Source: Clavelina lepadiformis (lineage: Eukaryota; Chordata; Ascidiacea; Aplousobranchia; Clavelinidae). Taken from it: DNA of 64,000 nt. The stretch is taken from contig NC_135244.1 of assembly GCF_947623445.1 (NCBI RefSeq), positions 1,674,001-1,738,000 of the forward strand, given 5' to 3'. Both the position numbers and the translations under genes were made by a program. This document shows positions 10,050 through 21,900 of the stretch, piece by piece (the stretch's first letter is position 1; every line of letters begins with the position of its first letter). A model generated the notes under the pieces. It saw only the letters and a program-made list of their open reading frames with translations. It ran no database searches and had not been told where the DNA came from.

Positions 10050-13000
10050 GTCTCTTCGTGTCGACTGGCGTTATAGGTCGCACAAATTGAGGAGAGAGAT
10101 TTATCCCAGGATAGTGGATCGCGCTGGACATAATTCTTCATGATGGAAAGGATGGTTCTGTTGGCCCTTTCAACTGCTCCGTTCCCAGAAGGGTGGTATG
10201 CTGTGGTCCTTGATTTCTTGCAGCCGAGAAGATCAATAAGCTCTTTAAACAACTGGCTCTCAAAGTTTCCTCCTCGGTCGCTGTGAATCCGCTCCGGAAC
10301 ACCATGAATCGTCATCCAGTTATGATAGAGAACAATTGCTGTTTCTTGGGCTGTCTGTGATGGCATTGACCAAGCCTGCATATATTTAGTGTACATATCA
10401 GTGGCTACCAGTATGTAACGGTTTCCTGAATGTGTCACAGGAAGTCCTCCAAGGACGTCAATCTCTATTCTTTGCATCGGCTCCAACTCATCGGAAGGTA
10501 CCAAGGGCGCTCTTGGTGTTTTAGAAGGAGCTTTACGTAAATCACAGAGTGTGCAACGCTCACAATACTCGCGGACATCCGTTTTCCAGCGTGGCCAGTA
10601 AAATCGTCTTGAAACTCTTTCAGCTGTTCTATCAACACCCATGTGTCCTCCTCCATGTGATGCGTCATGTAACTCTTTCAGGACTCTCGGACGCATTTCT
10701 TTAGGAACCAGTAGCTGAAGACGTTTTCCTTCCAGTGTGTCTTCCAGACTGCGATACAAGCACTGGTGTACTAAAAAAAACTCTCCAAACAAAGACCAGT
10801 AATGTCGAACCTCACTGCTCAACTTCTTAATTTTCTTAAAAGGGGGTCTTGCGCCGGATCTAATCCAACCTAGTACTACGAAAAGATGTTCGTCGGACAT
10901 TTGAGCTTGTGAAATTTGATCAGGAGTCCAACCGAAACCCTCACGAAGATCAATACTTAAAACACTTTCCGTCGAGGTTTTACATGTTTCAAAGTTTTCT
11001 TCGACTTCAAACGGATACCTCTCAGGATTCACTTCGACGCTATTAGAATCACTTGTTTTGCTGTTCTGTGGCCTTCTACTTAGTGCGTCTGCATTGGAGT
11101 GCTTTGATCCAGAGCGATGTATTAATTTAAAATCAAAATCAGCCAATATTTCAAACCAGCGCGCACATTGACCGTATGTCTCTTTTGCTGTTCACAGCCA
11201 CCGTAACGAAGCGTGGTCCGTGCGAAGAAGAAAAGGTGTGCCAAGATAACAACGAAATTTCTGCACCCCATAAACAATTGCCAGGAGTTCCTTCCTCGTG
11301 GTGGAATAATTTCTTTCTGCTTTCGTTAAAGACCTACTTGCGTATGAAACTGGGTGCTCTTCACCATCTACAATCTGTGACAAAACACAGCCGAGCGAAA
11401 AATTTGAAGCATCTGTATCGAGGATGAACTGCTGCGTAAAGTCCGTGTATCTCAATACTGGGTTTGTCACGAGTGCGTCTTTCAACAAGTTGAATGAGTG
11501 TAAACATTTATCATTCCAGCAGAATTGTTTTTGAGGCTTCGTCAAATCGTACAGTGGGGCCGCAATTTTGGCAAAATCTCTGACAAACTTGCGATAGTAT
11601 GATGCGAGTCCCAAAAACTGCCTTACATCCTTTATCGACGAGGGCACAGGCCAATTGGAAACCACAGAGATTTTCTCCGGATCGCAGGATACACCAGATT
11701 TTGAAACCACATGACCCAAGAATCTAACTTCTTCTTTGAACAAATTGCATTTAGTCGGTTTAAGTTTGAGGCCACCTGCAACTAATCGGGAAAGCACGTC
11801 GTCCAAGTTGCGCAGATGATCTTGAAAGGTGCGTGCATATATAATGATGTCATCCAGGTAAGCCAATGCACCATTCCATTCAACCCCATCGAGCACAATC
11901 CGCATCAAGTGCTGAAACGTGGCAGTTGCGTTTGCTAGTCCAAACGGCATAACATTAAAATCGAATAAACCTCGATGGCAAGTAAACGCTGTCTTTTCAC
12001 GGTCGCCTTCACTCATCGGTATTTGCCAGTAACCAGATTTAAGGTCTAGTGTGGTGAAATATTTGCACCCCGAGAGTTGATCCAAACTGTCATCGATCCG
12101 TGGCAAAGGAAAACTATGCTTCTTAGTGCAATCATTGACAGCCCTGTAGTCAATGCAAAACCTCGTATTACCGTCCTTCTTTTTTACCAACACAACTGGG
12201 CTAGACCAAGGCGACTGTGAGTGACTAATAACGTTATCATTTAACATGTCCTTTAGCAACTCATCCACCTTTCGTTTGTTTTCTTCTGACATTCTTCTCG
12301 GGTGTTGGCGTATGGGTGCAGCGTCTCCCGTGTCGATACTGTGAGTAAGAATATTGGTTTTGCCAAGATCACGTTTAGAGAGTGAAAACGCAGCTTCCCG
12401 TCTTCGAATTACTTCGATTACAGCTTCCCGCTCAACATCTGACAAATTAAGATCATTTAAATGCAGTTGTTCAATAAGAGACGACACGTCATCATCGGTC
12501 GCTGGCTTGTCAACCTCTTCTGATATACAACGTAATGAGTAGGCATTAATGTACGAAACATTTTCGCCAACAATTGGTATTAAATCTGCAACAGTTGTCC
12601 CAGCCGGAATGCACTTGCTTTTATTCGTAAAATTGGCAAGTCTAACTGGTACCAAATTTTCCTTAGTTTTTGTTACGTAGTTTGCGCCTAAGATTTCGTA
12701 TTTGTCTAGTAGGCTTTCAGATCTCTGTATAAAAACGTCGTTAGACTTGGACTTTGTCGGGCGTTTAACACTACAGGGCAGCACAACCTCAGTAAACGCG
12801 GGGATAAGCAGTGACTCAATTAATGCAATCGAGGAACTGTGCAAAATACCTGGTTCTCTCAATAGCGGTAATGTTCCTCCACCAGCCTTGAGTGTCATCA
12901 CATCATAGTCAACGATGCAACCATGGTCTTGAAGAAAATCCAAACCCAGAATGCAAGACTCCGACAAGTTCTCCGCAACAAAAACGTCGCGAGTGGCCTC

Positions 13001-13378
13001 TATTCCGGCAACGGTGAAGTTTAGCTTTGCTTTTCCTGCCATCGCGATAACGGTTCCGCTTGCGCCAATAAATCGAACATTTGAAGGGCAGTCATTTAAA
13101 TCTTGAGCGGAACATTGTTGGAAAGCCAAATGGGATATGACGGTAATTGATGCACCAGTGTCAACAAGCGCAAACAAGGGCTTACCATTAATGATAACGT
13201 TAACGTACCTATATTGTTCCGCAGAGACGGTCTGTATCTTGTAAGTGACCAATTCTCGTTTTGGCGGTGGTGATGGATTCAGGGGCGGACACCTGTGCCC
13301 GCCCCGTTGGCGTTTCCCTGGCGGTTGCGTTGAAGACAATATCGACTGATGTGTCCTCTTTCTCCGCATGCAAAACAC
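10050..13378 (-). pseudogene. pol: pol polyprotein (PR-RT-RNase H-integrase core) with one in-frame TGA
   Basis: Read from 13378 down. The protease has the active site VDTGAS. The reverse transcriptase has FCIDYRAVN, LDLKSGYWQI and the catalytic YLDD. RNase H (FILDTDAS, TRKELLAIVYG, RTDHASLRWL) comes next, then the integrase HHCC zinc finger and the DDE core (EIDVLGG, HSDRGGNF, GNGAVERAN). A TGA at 11192-11194 interrupts the frame between RNase H and integrase; the same frame is open on both sides, so this is a single nonsense change, not a frameshift. The frame then runs into the nested LTR. pol overlaps gag by 100 nt in the -1 frame, as usual for gypsy elements translated by frameshifting. 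Confidence 0.9.
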
Positions 13379-14073
13379 GTGCGTGATTCCCGGAGGCGAA
13401 AGGGATGATTGTGGTTAAGACGAGACCTCCGCGATATCTCCGATAGTGATTCACGCAAGGTGTCAACTTCCTGCCGCAGATCCTGGATCATTTGTTTCAT
13501 TTCCTCGCGAGCTGATGGGACCTGCTCCATTGGCTGTATTTTGGAAACGTGTTGTTGCACATGCTCTGGTTCCATCATTAATAGCTTTTTGACAGCATCT
13601 AAAAACTTTGGACACTGCACCTCCATGTTGCACGTGACCAGCCTTTCTGCTTCATGTTTGTTACGCAGTCCAGCTATTAAAGCGTTATACAAGACGTCAT
13701 TCTTCGTACCTTCATCTTCCGGTTTCGGGTATGCAATTGCTCCGAAATTGACAAGGGCGTTGACGTAACTTCGATTCGTTTCGCCGAGAGCTTGGGTTCT
13801 TTGTATAAGCTGCTGTTTAGCCTTGTTACGTCGAAGCGAGCAACAAGCAACTTCCTCAGCTTTGGACTTTAGTTCTTCATAGTTCATGGTGCCTAACCGT
13901 GCACCGTTGCATATCATTTCCAGCTTAACATCTTCCGGTAAACTCACCATAAAAGCATGTTTTCGAGCAGCTGCTGTTGCGTCCACACTGTCGCAGAAAC
14001 TTTCAAACGTTGATAAAAACGAGATAAAACTTTCTCCAAGTTCAAACTTCGGAGGAGAGCAAAAAAAATTCAT
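13279..14073 (-). CDS. gag: gag polyprotein of the type A element
   Basis: The frame is open from 14106 (GTG) and has its first ATG at 14073, giving about 264 residues. The N-terminal two thirds look like a retrotransposon capsid region (helical, ESFISFLSTFESF near the start). The C-terminus carries one CCHC zinc knuckle (CFACGERGHISRYC) for RNA binding. Stop at 13279. No damage is visible. The start choice between GTG 14106 and ATG 14073 is uncertain; ATG is preferred. Confidence 0.85.
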   Translation of the reverse strand: MNFFCSPPKFELGESFISFLSTFESFCDSVDATAAARKHAFMVSLPEDVKLEMICNGARLGTMNYEELKSKAEEVACCSLRRNKAKQQLIQRTQALGETNRSYVNALVNFGAIAYPKPEDEGTKNDVLYNALIAGLRNKHEAERLVTCNMEVQCPKFLDAVKKLLMMEPEHVQQHVSKIQPMEQVPSAREEMKQMIQDLRQEVDTLRESLSEISRRSRLNHNHPFRLRESRTCFACGERGHISRYCLQRNRQGNANGAGTGVRP

Positions 14074-14120
14074 CCCGGATAAAACTCGGTCACCTTCTTC
14101 CTTCACGTTTTTTAACTGCA

Positions 14121-14139
14121 GATCCTGGCGTGCTCGCCA
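14121..14139 (-). other. Primer binding site of the type A element
   Basis: Two bases inside the 5' LTR the element strand reads TGGCGAGCACGCCAGGATC. It starts with TGG, the complement of a tRNA CCA end, and the remainder fits the 3' end of an arginine-type tRNA (acceptor plus T stem). The tRNA identity is inference. Confidence 0.7.
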
Positions 14140-14141
14140 AA

Positions 14142-14366
14142 TGTTACCGGCCTTTTCTTATGCTGGTTCGAATAGACCTGCAGTTAAACCATAGAATTGT
14201 ATTTGATAGAATAAAGGGTAAAAACAGGCACGTCTGCTCACAGCTCAGGCAACGGTAGACTGACACGTTCGCCAACTAGCAAGGCGCAATTACAAACATC
14301 AGCGCCTCCGGCCGAAGGCAGAAACGCAAGGCACAAACACGTCAACCGAGCACAAAACATGTAACA
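14142..14366 (-). repeat. 5' LTR of the type A element
   Basis: 225 bp, TGTTACCGG to ATGTAACA, followed by TAAT. It would carry the promoter of the element. Identical to the 3' LTR apart from one transition. Confidence 0.93.
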
Positions 14367-15651
14367 TAATGACCTCATGCTGTTGATTGTAAGTAATGAT
14401 GCGCTCAGTTACGAGAACAAGCCATGCACCAATTTCCACACAGACCGGAGATCTCCTTGCGAAGACAAATGCATTATTTATCAAGGCAGAGAAGACAAGA
14501 ATGTGGTTCTGTTAAAGTATCGTCTCATTCCAAATTGAATTTCAACTGAAAATTGTCATGTTGTGTCCAAATGTGTTATTGCACACGGTACCTTGCCTTT
14601 TTAGATTGCAGGGTAAATTTTTGAAAAGTATTTACTTAAATAAAGCTACAGATATCGTAGCAGTCATTAATTCACTATTAGTGTGTTACAGATTTTCTTC
14701 TGCCAGGTACGTTTTCAGCCGCTTTCACGGCCCAACCAAAACCAACGAACGTTTTTCAATGTAGCTCTATTGTATTTTCATAAGAGAATAAAAAAATTCC
14801 TCTTCCTTCAAGGCTTAACGTTAGGGACACACATTCAAAGTAAGTCGATAAGTCCACGCCTTTTTCGTATACACTTTTTAAATATAATTACGTTACCGGC
14901 TTTTTCTTGTGCTGGTTCGAACATGCCTGCAGTTAACTATAGGATTAAGTTTTTGTTTTATACGCAAGAAAGACGCACAAAGGAAAAAAATAAAAACAAA
15001 TTACAAGATAATCACATTCAATTTAAAAATGGGATAAAATGATACAATAAAGTAAATAAAAACAAATATCATCAAATTAATTTTCGTCTCAAACTCAAGC
15101 AGGTTGACAAAAATTTAAACATTTGAGCAACTGATCATTCAACAGAAGCACTTGATACGTGGCAATTAAAAAAACGTATCGAAAAACTTTAGAAAATTAA
15201 ATGGCAGTTTTAAGGGGATTGTGAACGTCCTGTCATATTTTGAAACTTCGGGATTGATACACAAATTATATTCCAAAATGGTAAAGAAAGAACAAGTAAA
15301 CATCTATGCAATACTAAGAAAACATATTCATATGAAGGTTTAACTTGTTAAAAAATTGGGACTTTTGTTTGCAAGTATTAACTATTTTATTTATTTCGTG
15401 GTCGCTGCTATCTAGTTTTCTGGTGCGGTAAAAAAGGTGCGATCAATGTTTCTGCCTAGGACGTTGGGCAGGAAAGCTTGTGCATTATAAATGTTATTAT
15501 TTCTGATTTAGGGTAGTATATTTCATGTTTAACGGAGGTGATTAATTTTATAAGAACCTGCGCCGTCTGTTTCCTGTTGTTTGTTGGGTGATCGAAGTTT
15601 CCCAAATTTTTCTGCGCTCATTTCCATTTTGCAAACCGATGTGTTTTGCCA
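14367..15651. other. Gap with one LTR fragment
   Basis: No gene is supported. The first part may be the continuation of the type B relic interrupted at 8305, but it is too decayed to show. 14892-14948 is a short LTR fragment described separately. The rest is AT-rich. Confidence 0.4.
14892..14948. repeat. Short LTR fragment (type A/C)
   Basis: 57 bp beginning GTTACCGGC and containing GCTGGTTCGAA and CTGCAGTTAAC-type sequence, matching the start of the type A LTR and the relics at 3652 and 15652. The remainder of the LTR is missing. Confidence 0.65.
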
Positions 15652-16772
15652 ACCTGCAGTTGACTATAGGATCGTATTTCAAAAACGGTAAAAACTAGGC
15701 ACGCCTACACAGCAGTACAGGCATCGGTAGAATGTCATCATCACTCGTAGTAGCAATAGAAAAGGCGCAGCCAAATCGACAAGCGCTTCCATCCGGAGGC
15801 AGACAAGATTGCGGAATGACAAATGAAGCGTAAAACAACGTAACAATCCTCCCCCTCCAATTATATTCTCTCTGGCATTGTTTGAACAACAATAAGCATA
15901 ACAAGCTATAGGCTAAGTATGCGGTAAATACAGCGACAAACTACAATATAATCACGAAGCAAACTCCATTACTTTTGTTACCCAGATAAACTTATGAATT
16001 TTGCTGGAAACGTTTTCGACTACGTATGGTATATAGTTGGCCACGTAAAAAAGGTTTTCAAAAACGATTCTTTAAACACAGCAAAATGGTGCACTAGTGA
16101 CAGAAACTATGGATATCACACCAATAAAAACAAACGAAAATCAAGGTACAGCATTTCTATGCAGAAAATGTAAACACAAACATTACATTACAAACCACAG
16201 CAAAATTTAAAATAACTTGTTATGAAAGAAATTTAAACCGATGATGACTATTCACTATACCAACATAATAGCACAAACGCAATAAAGAGTATCGGTGGGT
16301 TACAAATCACGGTTCATGCCAATAACATTGCAAAAGGTATAAAAACGTGAGATTGATAGTTAATATAAGTTGCAAAAAACGGATCCGAAATAAAATACCA
16401 TCATACTTGAAAGTGTGGTATTGAAAACGCAAATCATAGGAAAGTTTTCAAAACACGTCTCGACGTCTGGGTAACGATTAGGGCGGCGTAGGCTTCGGCG
16501 AAGTCGACCGTTATTTCGGGAGTTACTAACGTTATCAAAATTGTTAATCTAGTGGCGATTTGCATTTGATCGGTTATTAAACAAGCAAGCTCCAGTCAAG
16601 GGTATGTCCAACTTCTGGAGGACATCTTCTGGGCGACAGGCTTGACTATGGGAAGGCATTCTTGTATGATAGTCTCTTCTGCTTCGCTTTAGTCTGTTAA
16701 AATGTACTCTTAACATCCGTTCATGATTGCAAATGAGATAATTTACGGACGGCAAAGGCTCAACAACTTCGT
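15652..16772 (-). mobile_element. Truncated gypsy type C: 3' LTR and integrase tail
   Basis: 15652-15845 is an LTR that lacks its left end and finishes CGTAACA. A pyrimidine tract (polypurine on the element strand) and about 900 bp colinear with 8531-9475 of the type A element follow. 16549-16770 on the minus strand encodes the end of the integrase GPY/F region (VVEPLPSVNYLI, VHFNRLK) and a divergent tail. Similarity to the type A element ends sharply at 16772 (CTTCGTAG). A matching LTR fragment lies at 27303-27462. Confidence 0.78.
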
Positions 16773-18900
16773 AGATCAAATGAAAAGTTCCTGTGATCAT
16801 TAATTCACGTCATATTTTGATTATTATCAAGAAGGCAATAGGCCTATAACCTATGCACTTTTTATTCGCTGCGATTGCACTTAAGTCTACCAACTATAGC
16901 AGATATTTTGTGTATACATTTGCAATTCGATGCTATGGTATATCATTTATTTATTTTACATTGATTGGTGATTAGCAGTTATGTGTTTTATATTTTGTCT
17001 GCAAGCAATAAAGGAACAATCTGCTATAAAACTAATGATTTTTATGGCCATTGTTAATAGTATCAGGAGACAGGACGTCTATCCAAATCAGATGCGAGTA
17101 AGCTGGTAAGCGCTCGTTGAAGCATCATAGAACTCGATAAAAGGAAAACGTTTTTGTGCAAGAATACAATTTGAATGACGTATCATTCTTGGATTTAGAT
17201 AACTGTATTCATGCAAAATTATGATGTGTTATGGCTACAGCAAGTAGCTGTATCAACTCACGTTTTCTAATAAAGCTTTCCACACTTTTTGTTTAATCTC
17301 AGCAAGCGTTTTTGGCTTTAGTCAATCAGTGATAGGTCGAGTTACTTTTTCGCACGTTCTGTCGGAAACTCACCCCATAAATCATCTGTTCATTTTCACT
17401 GCCGGATATAAAACACAGCCTGTAGTTGCAGTTGGAAGGGTTTTTACACGTTAGAGTTGCATGGTCTCGTCTGATAACTTCAGTAATTCGCAACCAAATC
17501 ATGTGAGGAAAGTCATGAAAAGAAAATGGTGTAATGCATAACAGTTTATTGTAATTTGGACCACGGTAGAGGATGTGTTAGCTAGTCCGCACAAACTTTG
17601 CTGTTTACGGTTTATCAAATGTAATGACTAAGATAAAAGATTGGAGCAATTGGAATTTTGTCGATGAACAAAAATGTTTTAAGAGCATTGCTGCCACTCA
17701 GCAGTCGCTAAGCTAAAGCAACCATTGAAATAAGTAATATTTGCAAGTAATTTATTTTTTGCAAGATTCTTGAATCTAGCGCTATCTTTTCGTATTTTTA
17801 ATGTTACAAGTAGCATATTGTTTAGTATATGCTATTTCTTCATGCAAAACCGATACAGTTGCATTTGTTATTTTAACCTTGTCCCCGAAATATGACTTTA
17901 AGAAGGTTTGGAAGTCAGTATAATGCTAACAACACCTATAAGGTTAGAAAAGTACATGGGTATTCTTCATATTTCCAGTAAGTATTTTTTGAACCACACT
18001 GTAATATTTATGAGTAGGCCTACTATGTTTACTAAAGATTAAAAATTCATCTTGTTTTGAATGTTGTATTCTCAGGCTACACTTCGATTGAGCGCTGACA
18101 TGTAAAATGCACAACATTTGTATCTCTATAGTTCAGGATGGTCCAAATCCTGGCACAGATTTTGTGTGGCCCGCAAATACTTCTGGAGCTTTGGCACGCT
18201 GTGTTTTCCAGTGCAAAGTTGGCTGTTGTTAAAATAAACCTGCGTTTTTTTTAAATGGGTTGCATTAGCCACAGCCTGAGATAAACCGCACATCATTGAG
18301 TTGCAAATCAATATGTGACTATTATGAGGTGATGAACCTTTTTTCCTAAAACAATATTGTGTGGCGATATATAGATACATGCGACGATTTTAACCTTTTG
18401 TTGCAAGCACAGTCGCAAACTAGTAGAAAGTATCAAAGAGTGCGTTATTAGTCGTGCAACAAAGCATCAAGTCGTTTATAACAGTAAACTCATGGCTTTG
18501 CTGACACTGGACTTTCCCTATTTACGGCTCGCTATGTTTTCCTCAAACCATAACGTGGCCTTTCATTCTCGCAGTCGTGGACCACCCTGATATAGCTACG
18601 TACAAAACGATTAATGTATGCTGAAAATCACGTGTCACATTGACATACGCTTATAAAAAGATAGATGACGTATATTTAAGGAATTTCCGGTTTGCAACAG
18701 ATTACCATCAAGGTCGTGTGTAGCAAACCATGTTATGAATCAAGATAGAGTAGTAAAATTAAACCATACACCTGAAAGCACTGTAACCTTCATATCTGAA
18801 AGAATATCGTTCCAGAAATAAAATCTCAAACACTGTAGGACTTCTTTTGTTTTTGATAAAATAATATAAAACTTTTGATGATAGAAATTGTAACCTGCTT
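16773..18900. other. Upstream region of the LDLa receptor gene
   Basis: No gene is recognised. The 84-codon minus-strand ORF at 18126-18380 has no recognisable motif. A TATA-like AATATAAAAC lies near 18863, about 35 bp before the first ATG of the receptor; whether it is used is unknown. Confidence 0.35.
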
Positions 18901-21900
18901 ATGCAACCGCTTAAGATCGTCAAAATCACCATAAAAAGATTCAAAAAAAGATTTAGATTAATTGTAGCAATGTTTGTGTTACTTCTGCTTTGGCTCATGC
19001 CGCTGGTCCATTCGAGATACTTCGGAGTAATAGGTGAGCTTTACAATACATTCATAACTTGCAGCAAAATCATTTGTTGGCATAAATATGAAATTAGTTT
19101 TGTAGAGCGTGCTAGTTTACATTTTGTTCTCCAGTCATGCCAAATCATTATAGATCGTGCTTTGCATGTTACGCAATTTTAAGCGCTGACTCGCACTCTG
19201 TCATCCACTGAATCGTACGCGCTCGAGCTTGCACGAACTCTTGCTGGGCAGCTAAACACGAAAACTTCCGATGGTAAAACTTGAACAATAACAGAAAAAT
19301 ATATAAACTTGCCAACGGTTTATCTTCGGAGTAATGTTGTCAATCTTTTCTGAACAACATACCGTAAATTGACAAGACAGTTTTTACTGTGATTTCAGAG
19401 AACTGTTATCATCACTCCACCGGCTGCCAACCATCCGAGTTCAACTGCAATTGTGAGCAAGTATACGGCCGAGTGGACGAGTGCATACCGTGGTCGTGGG
19501 TATGTGATGCGTGGACGGACTGCAGCAATGGACGCGATGAAAAGGACTGCAAGTGTCCAACAGGTTTCTTTCAATGCGGCTGTGACAGACCGGACGTCGA
19601 TTGTCAGGTCTTGCCGCAGTGCATCGTAGCAAGCAACCTGTGCAACAATCATAAGGACTGTTACAGCGGCAGAGACGAGCTTGGTACTCAATGCAAGGAC
19701 AGCGAATATTTTACATGCGACAAAGGTTGGTATTATCAACAATCAGACACATGCAATAAACATAAATTTTGCCTTGATGGTAAAGATGAAGAAAATTGTC
19801 AATTTTGTCCGTCTGATCGGCCTTACAAATGTCCCTGCTCGGAAATCAAAAACGACTCTGAACCTCTGCTATGCTACGGTGAAAAAGGTAAATAATTAAT
19901 TAGGTTTATGGATAATTTGGGTGAAATATTTGAGATAGCGTAGAAAACTTCACACCTTTCAATCACGGGTATGTTGTTTAATGGTTGGTTTAACTGATCA
20001 TGTTTAATTCAGAGATATGCGATGCGGTTAGAGACTGTCCAGATGGAATAGATGAAAGTGATTGTTCTATTTGTCCGTGGTACGATCCATTGCCCTGTGC
20101 TTGTAACCAAGCAGATAACTTCACGTGCCCGAAAGGAGAACACATTTGTTACAGCGAACATGGTACAGTGACACTTCGTGTATCGGTGTTATATGCTGTC
20201 AGCCACAATGTCAACAACTTGCATATTTTATAGCTTTATGCACCAATTGGACGTATAAAATTTATGTTTTTTTTTCAATTTTCAGGTGCTTATGTCTAAA
20301 GTATATACAGTATTAAGTATAAAAAAATGTAAAAACTATCGACGTTTTCTGACACGTGCACGTAAAGTGTATTAATTCGGCGAGCTTCTACAAGAGTTGA
20401 ACAGATTCATATCAAAATTCAGAGCAAAAAGCGACAAAACTTGTGTTATTGTTATTGTGGTTGTCACAAAAACTCTGTGGGCACTTGCACATAGATTATT
20501 TGTTAATGTTGTCATACAGGGAAATGTAACGGCGAAGTTGACTGCGAAGACGGGTCAGACGAGTGGGATTGTGATTCCTGTCCTAATAGCAGCTCAATAC
20601 CTTGTGCTTGTAATCAGAAGGATAATTTTACTTGCTCTGTTCCGTTTCAATCCTGCTACTCACTCGACGGTAATGCTTTGAATTAATTGTTTACAAAATT
20701 TGTATACCTTAAAAACGATTTTAGTTAAAAGAATAGGCCCAACTTTAGTTTTGTGTTTTCAAACTCGTCTATTTCGCTTGACATATAATTACCGTCAGCA
20801 GACAAGTGTGATGGATTCACTGACTGCTCGGATAACTCAGACGAATGGAATTGTTCTTGTCCAGAGCCTGCACCAACGCATTGCGCTTGTCATAACTCTA
20901 CTAACTTTACTTGTCTACCTGGTTTACCTGTTTGCTACAATATAGAAGGTAAAATTACCATCCGTTCGAAACCTGTTCGGCTTTAAGTCGATTTGGAATT
21001 ATTTTCACAGATTTTTATAACAGCAGAGCGTAACAGCATGAACTATAAGGTTTTGTCATTAACGATGAATGGTGAGGAACACGTTAGAAACCAAGTTGGC
21101 CCTAAATACACTGAAGAAAGACTTTTAACTAATATACAATGGTTTAGCAGTTACTGCAAAAAATATGTGGCAAACAAATGTTAATTGATCGTTAAATGAT
21201 TTTTGGCTTTTATCATGTCACGTTTATGCAAGCTTACTTGGGTGGAAAGCAGGAGCATTTCGCATTAACTAAGCCTGAGTTAGCTAATCTTTAGTGTATT
21301 TGTACTGGTAAATGTAGATCATAAATGTAAGCTACAGTTCAGCCTTGGCTGTTTGTGCTTTAGCCTAGTCCGGTACAGGTATAACTGCCAGATAGGCATG
21401 AATACTTGATCAATTCATGTGCTGTTCTCTGTGACATTCCTATGCTGAAAAATGCTATTACATGCTAGTAATCACCGACCTATGGAGACTTACTCCATCC
21501 AAAATGCATTACCCAGCCTACCGCTACTATACACCATATCTAAAGTAATTGAAACCCCAGTCATTAAAGATTATTATGAAGTGACGTCTTAATGACCGCC
21601 ATTTCCGCTATAAAATAATGTTTGTGATACAATTTTGACAATAATTGCCGAACCATACAACATATTATTAAAAATTTATTCTCCGGTTTACTTACAGGCA
21701 ATTATTCTTTGATTTAAGGCCAACTTGTTTTTGGACTTGCCCTTCGCTTTAAACTTAATGATGAGCTTTACATGACTTTATTACTTCAGATGTGAGCTGC
21801 AGTTTTGATTATCCTCAATGTTCTGATAAGTCGGATCGTTTGATTTGCAAGCAGAAACCTCGATGCCTATCAGCTGAAAGTACGTTTACTGGTGCTTCAT

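Larger units (their letters stand above)
8306..14366 (-). mobile_element. Nearly complete gypsy-type (Ty3) LTR retrotransposon, type A
   Basis: A 6061-bp element lies on the minus strand. The LTRs at 8306-8530 and 14142-14366 are each 225 bp, begin TGTTAC and end GTAACA, and differ at one base (C/T near the end). TAAT occurs on both outer sides (8302-8305 and 14367-14370), a 4-bp target duplication. In element order: LTR, primer binding site 2 nt inside, gag with a zinc knuckle, pol in the -1 frame (protease, reverse transcriptase, RNase H, integrase with GPY/F), polypurine tract, LTR. Near-identical LTRs imply a recent insertion, but pol has an in-frame TGA and a nested solo LTR, so this copy is not autonomous. 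Confidence 0.93.

Noticed and set aside
13409..14194. Plus-strand ORFs of 119 and 102 codons
   Set aside because: Shadows of the gag frame of the gypsy element.
18126..18380. Minus-strand ORF of 84 codons
   Set aside because: No domain, no splice context, and within the length expected by chance.
19395..19742. Minus-strand ORF of 115 codons
   Set aside because: Lies opposite exon 2 of the LDLa receptor, whose Cys/Asp pattern is unmistakable.
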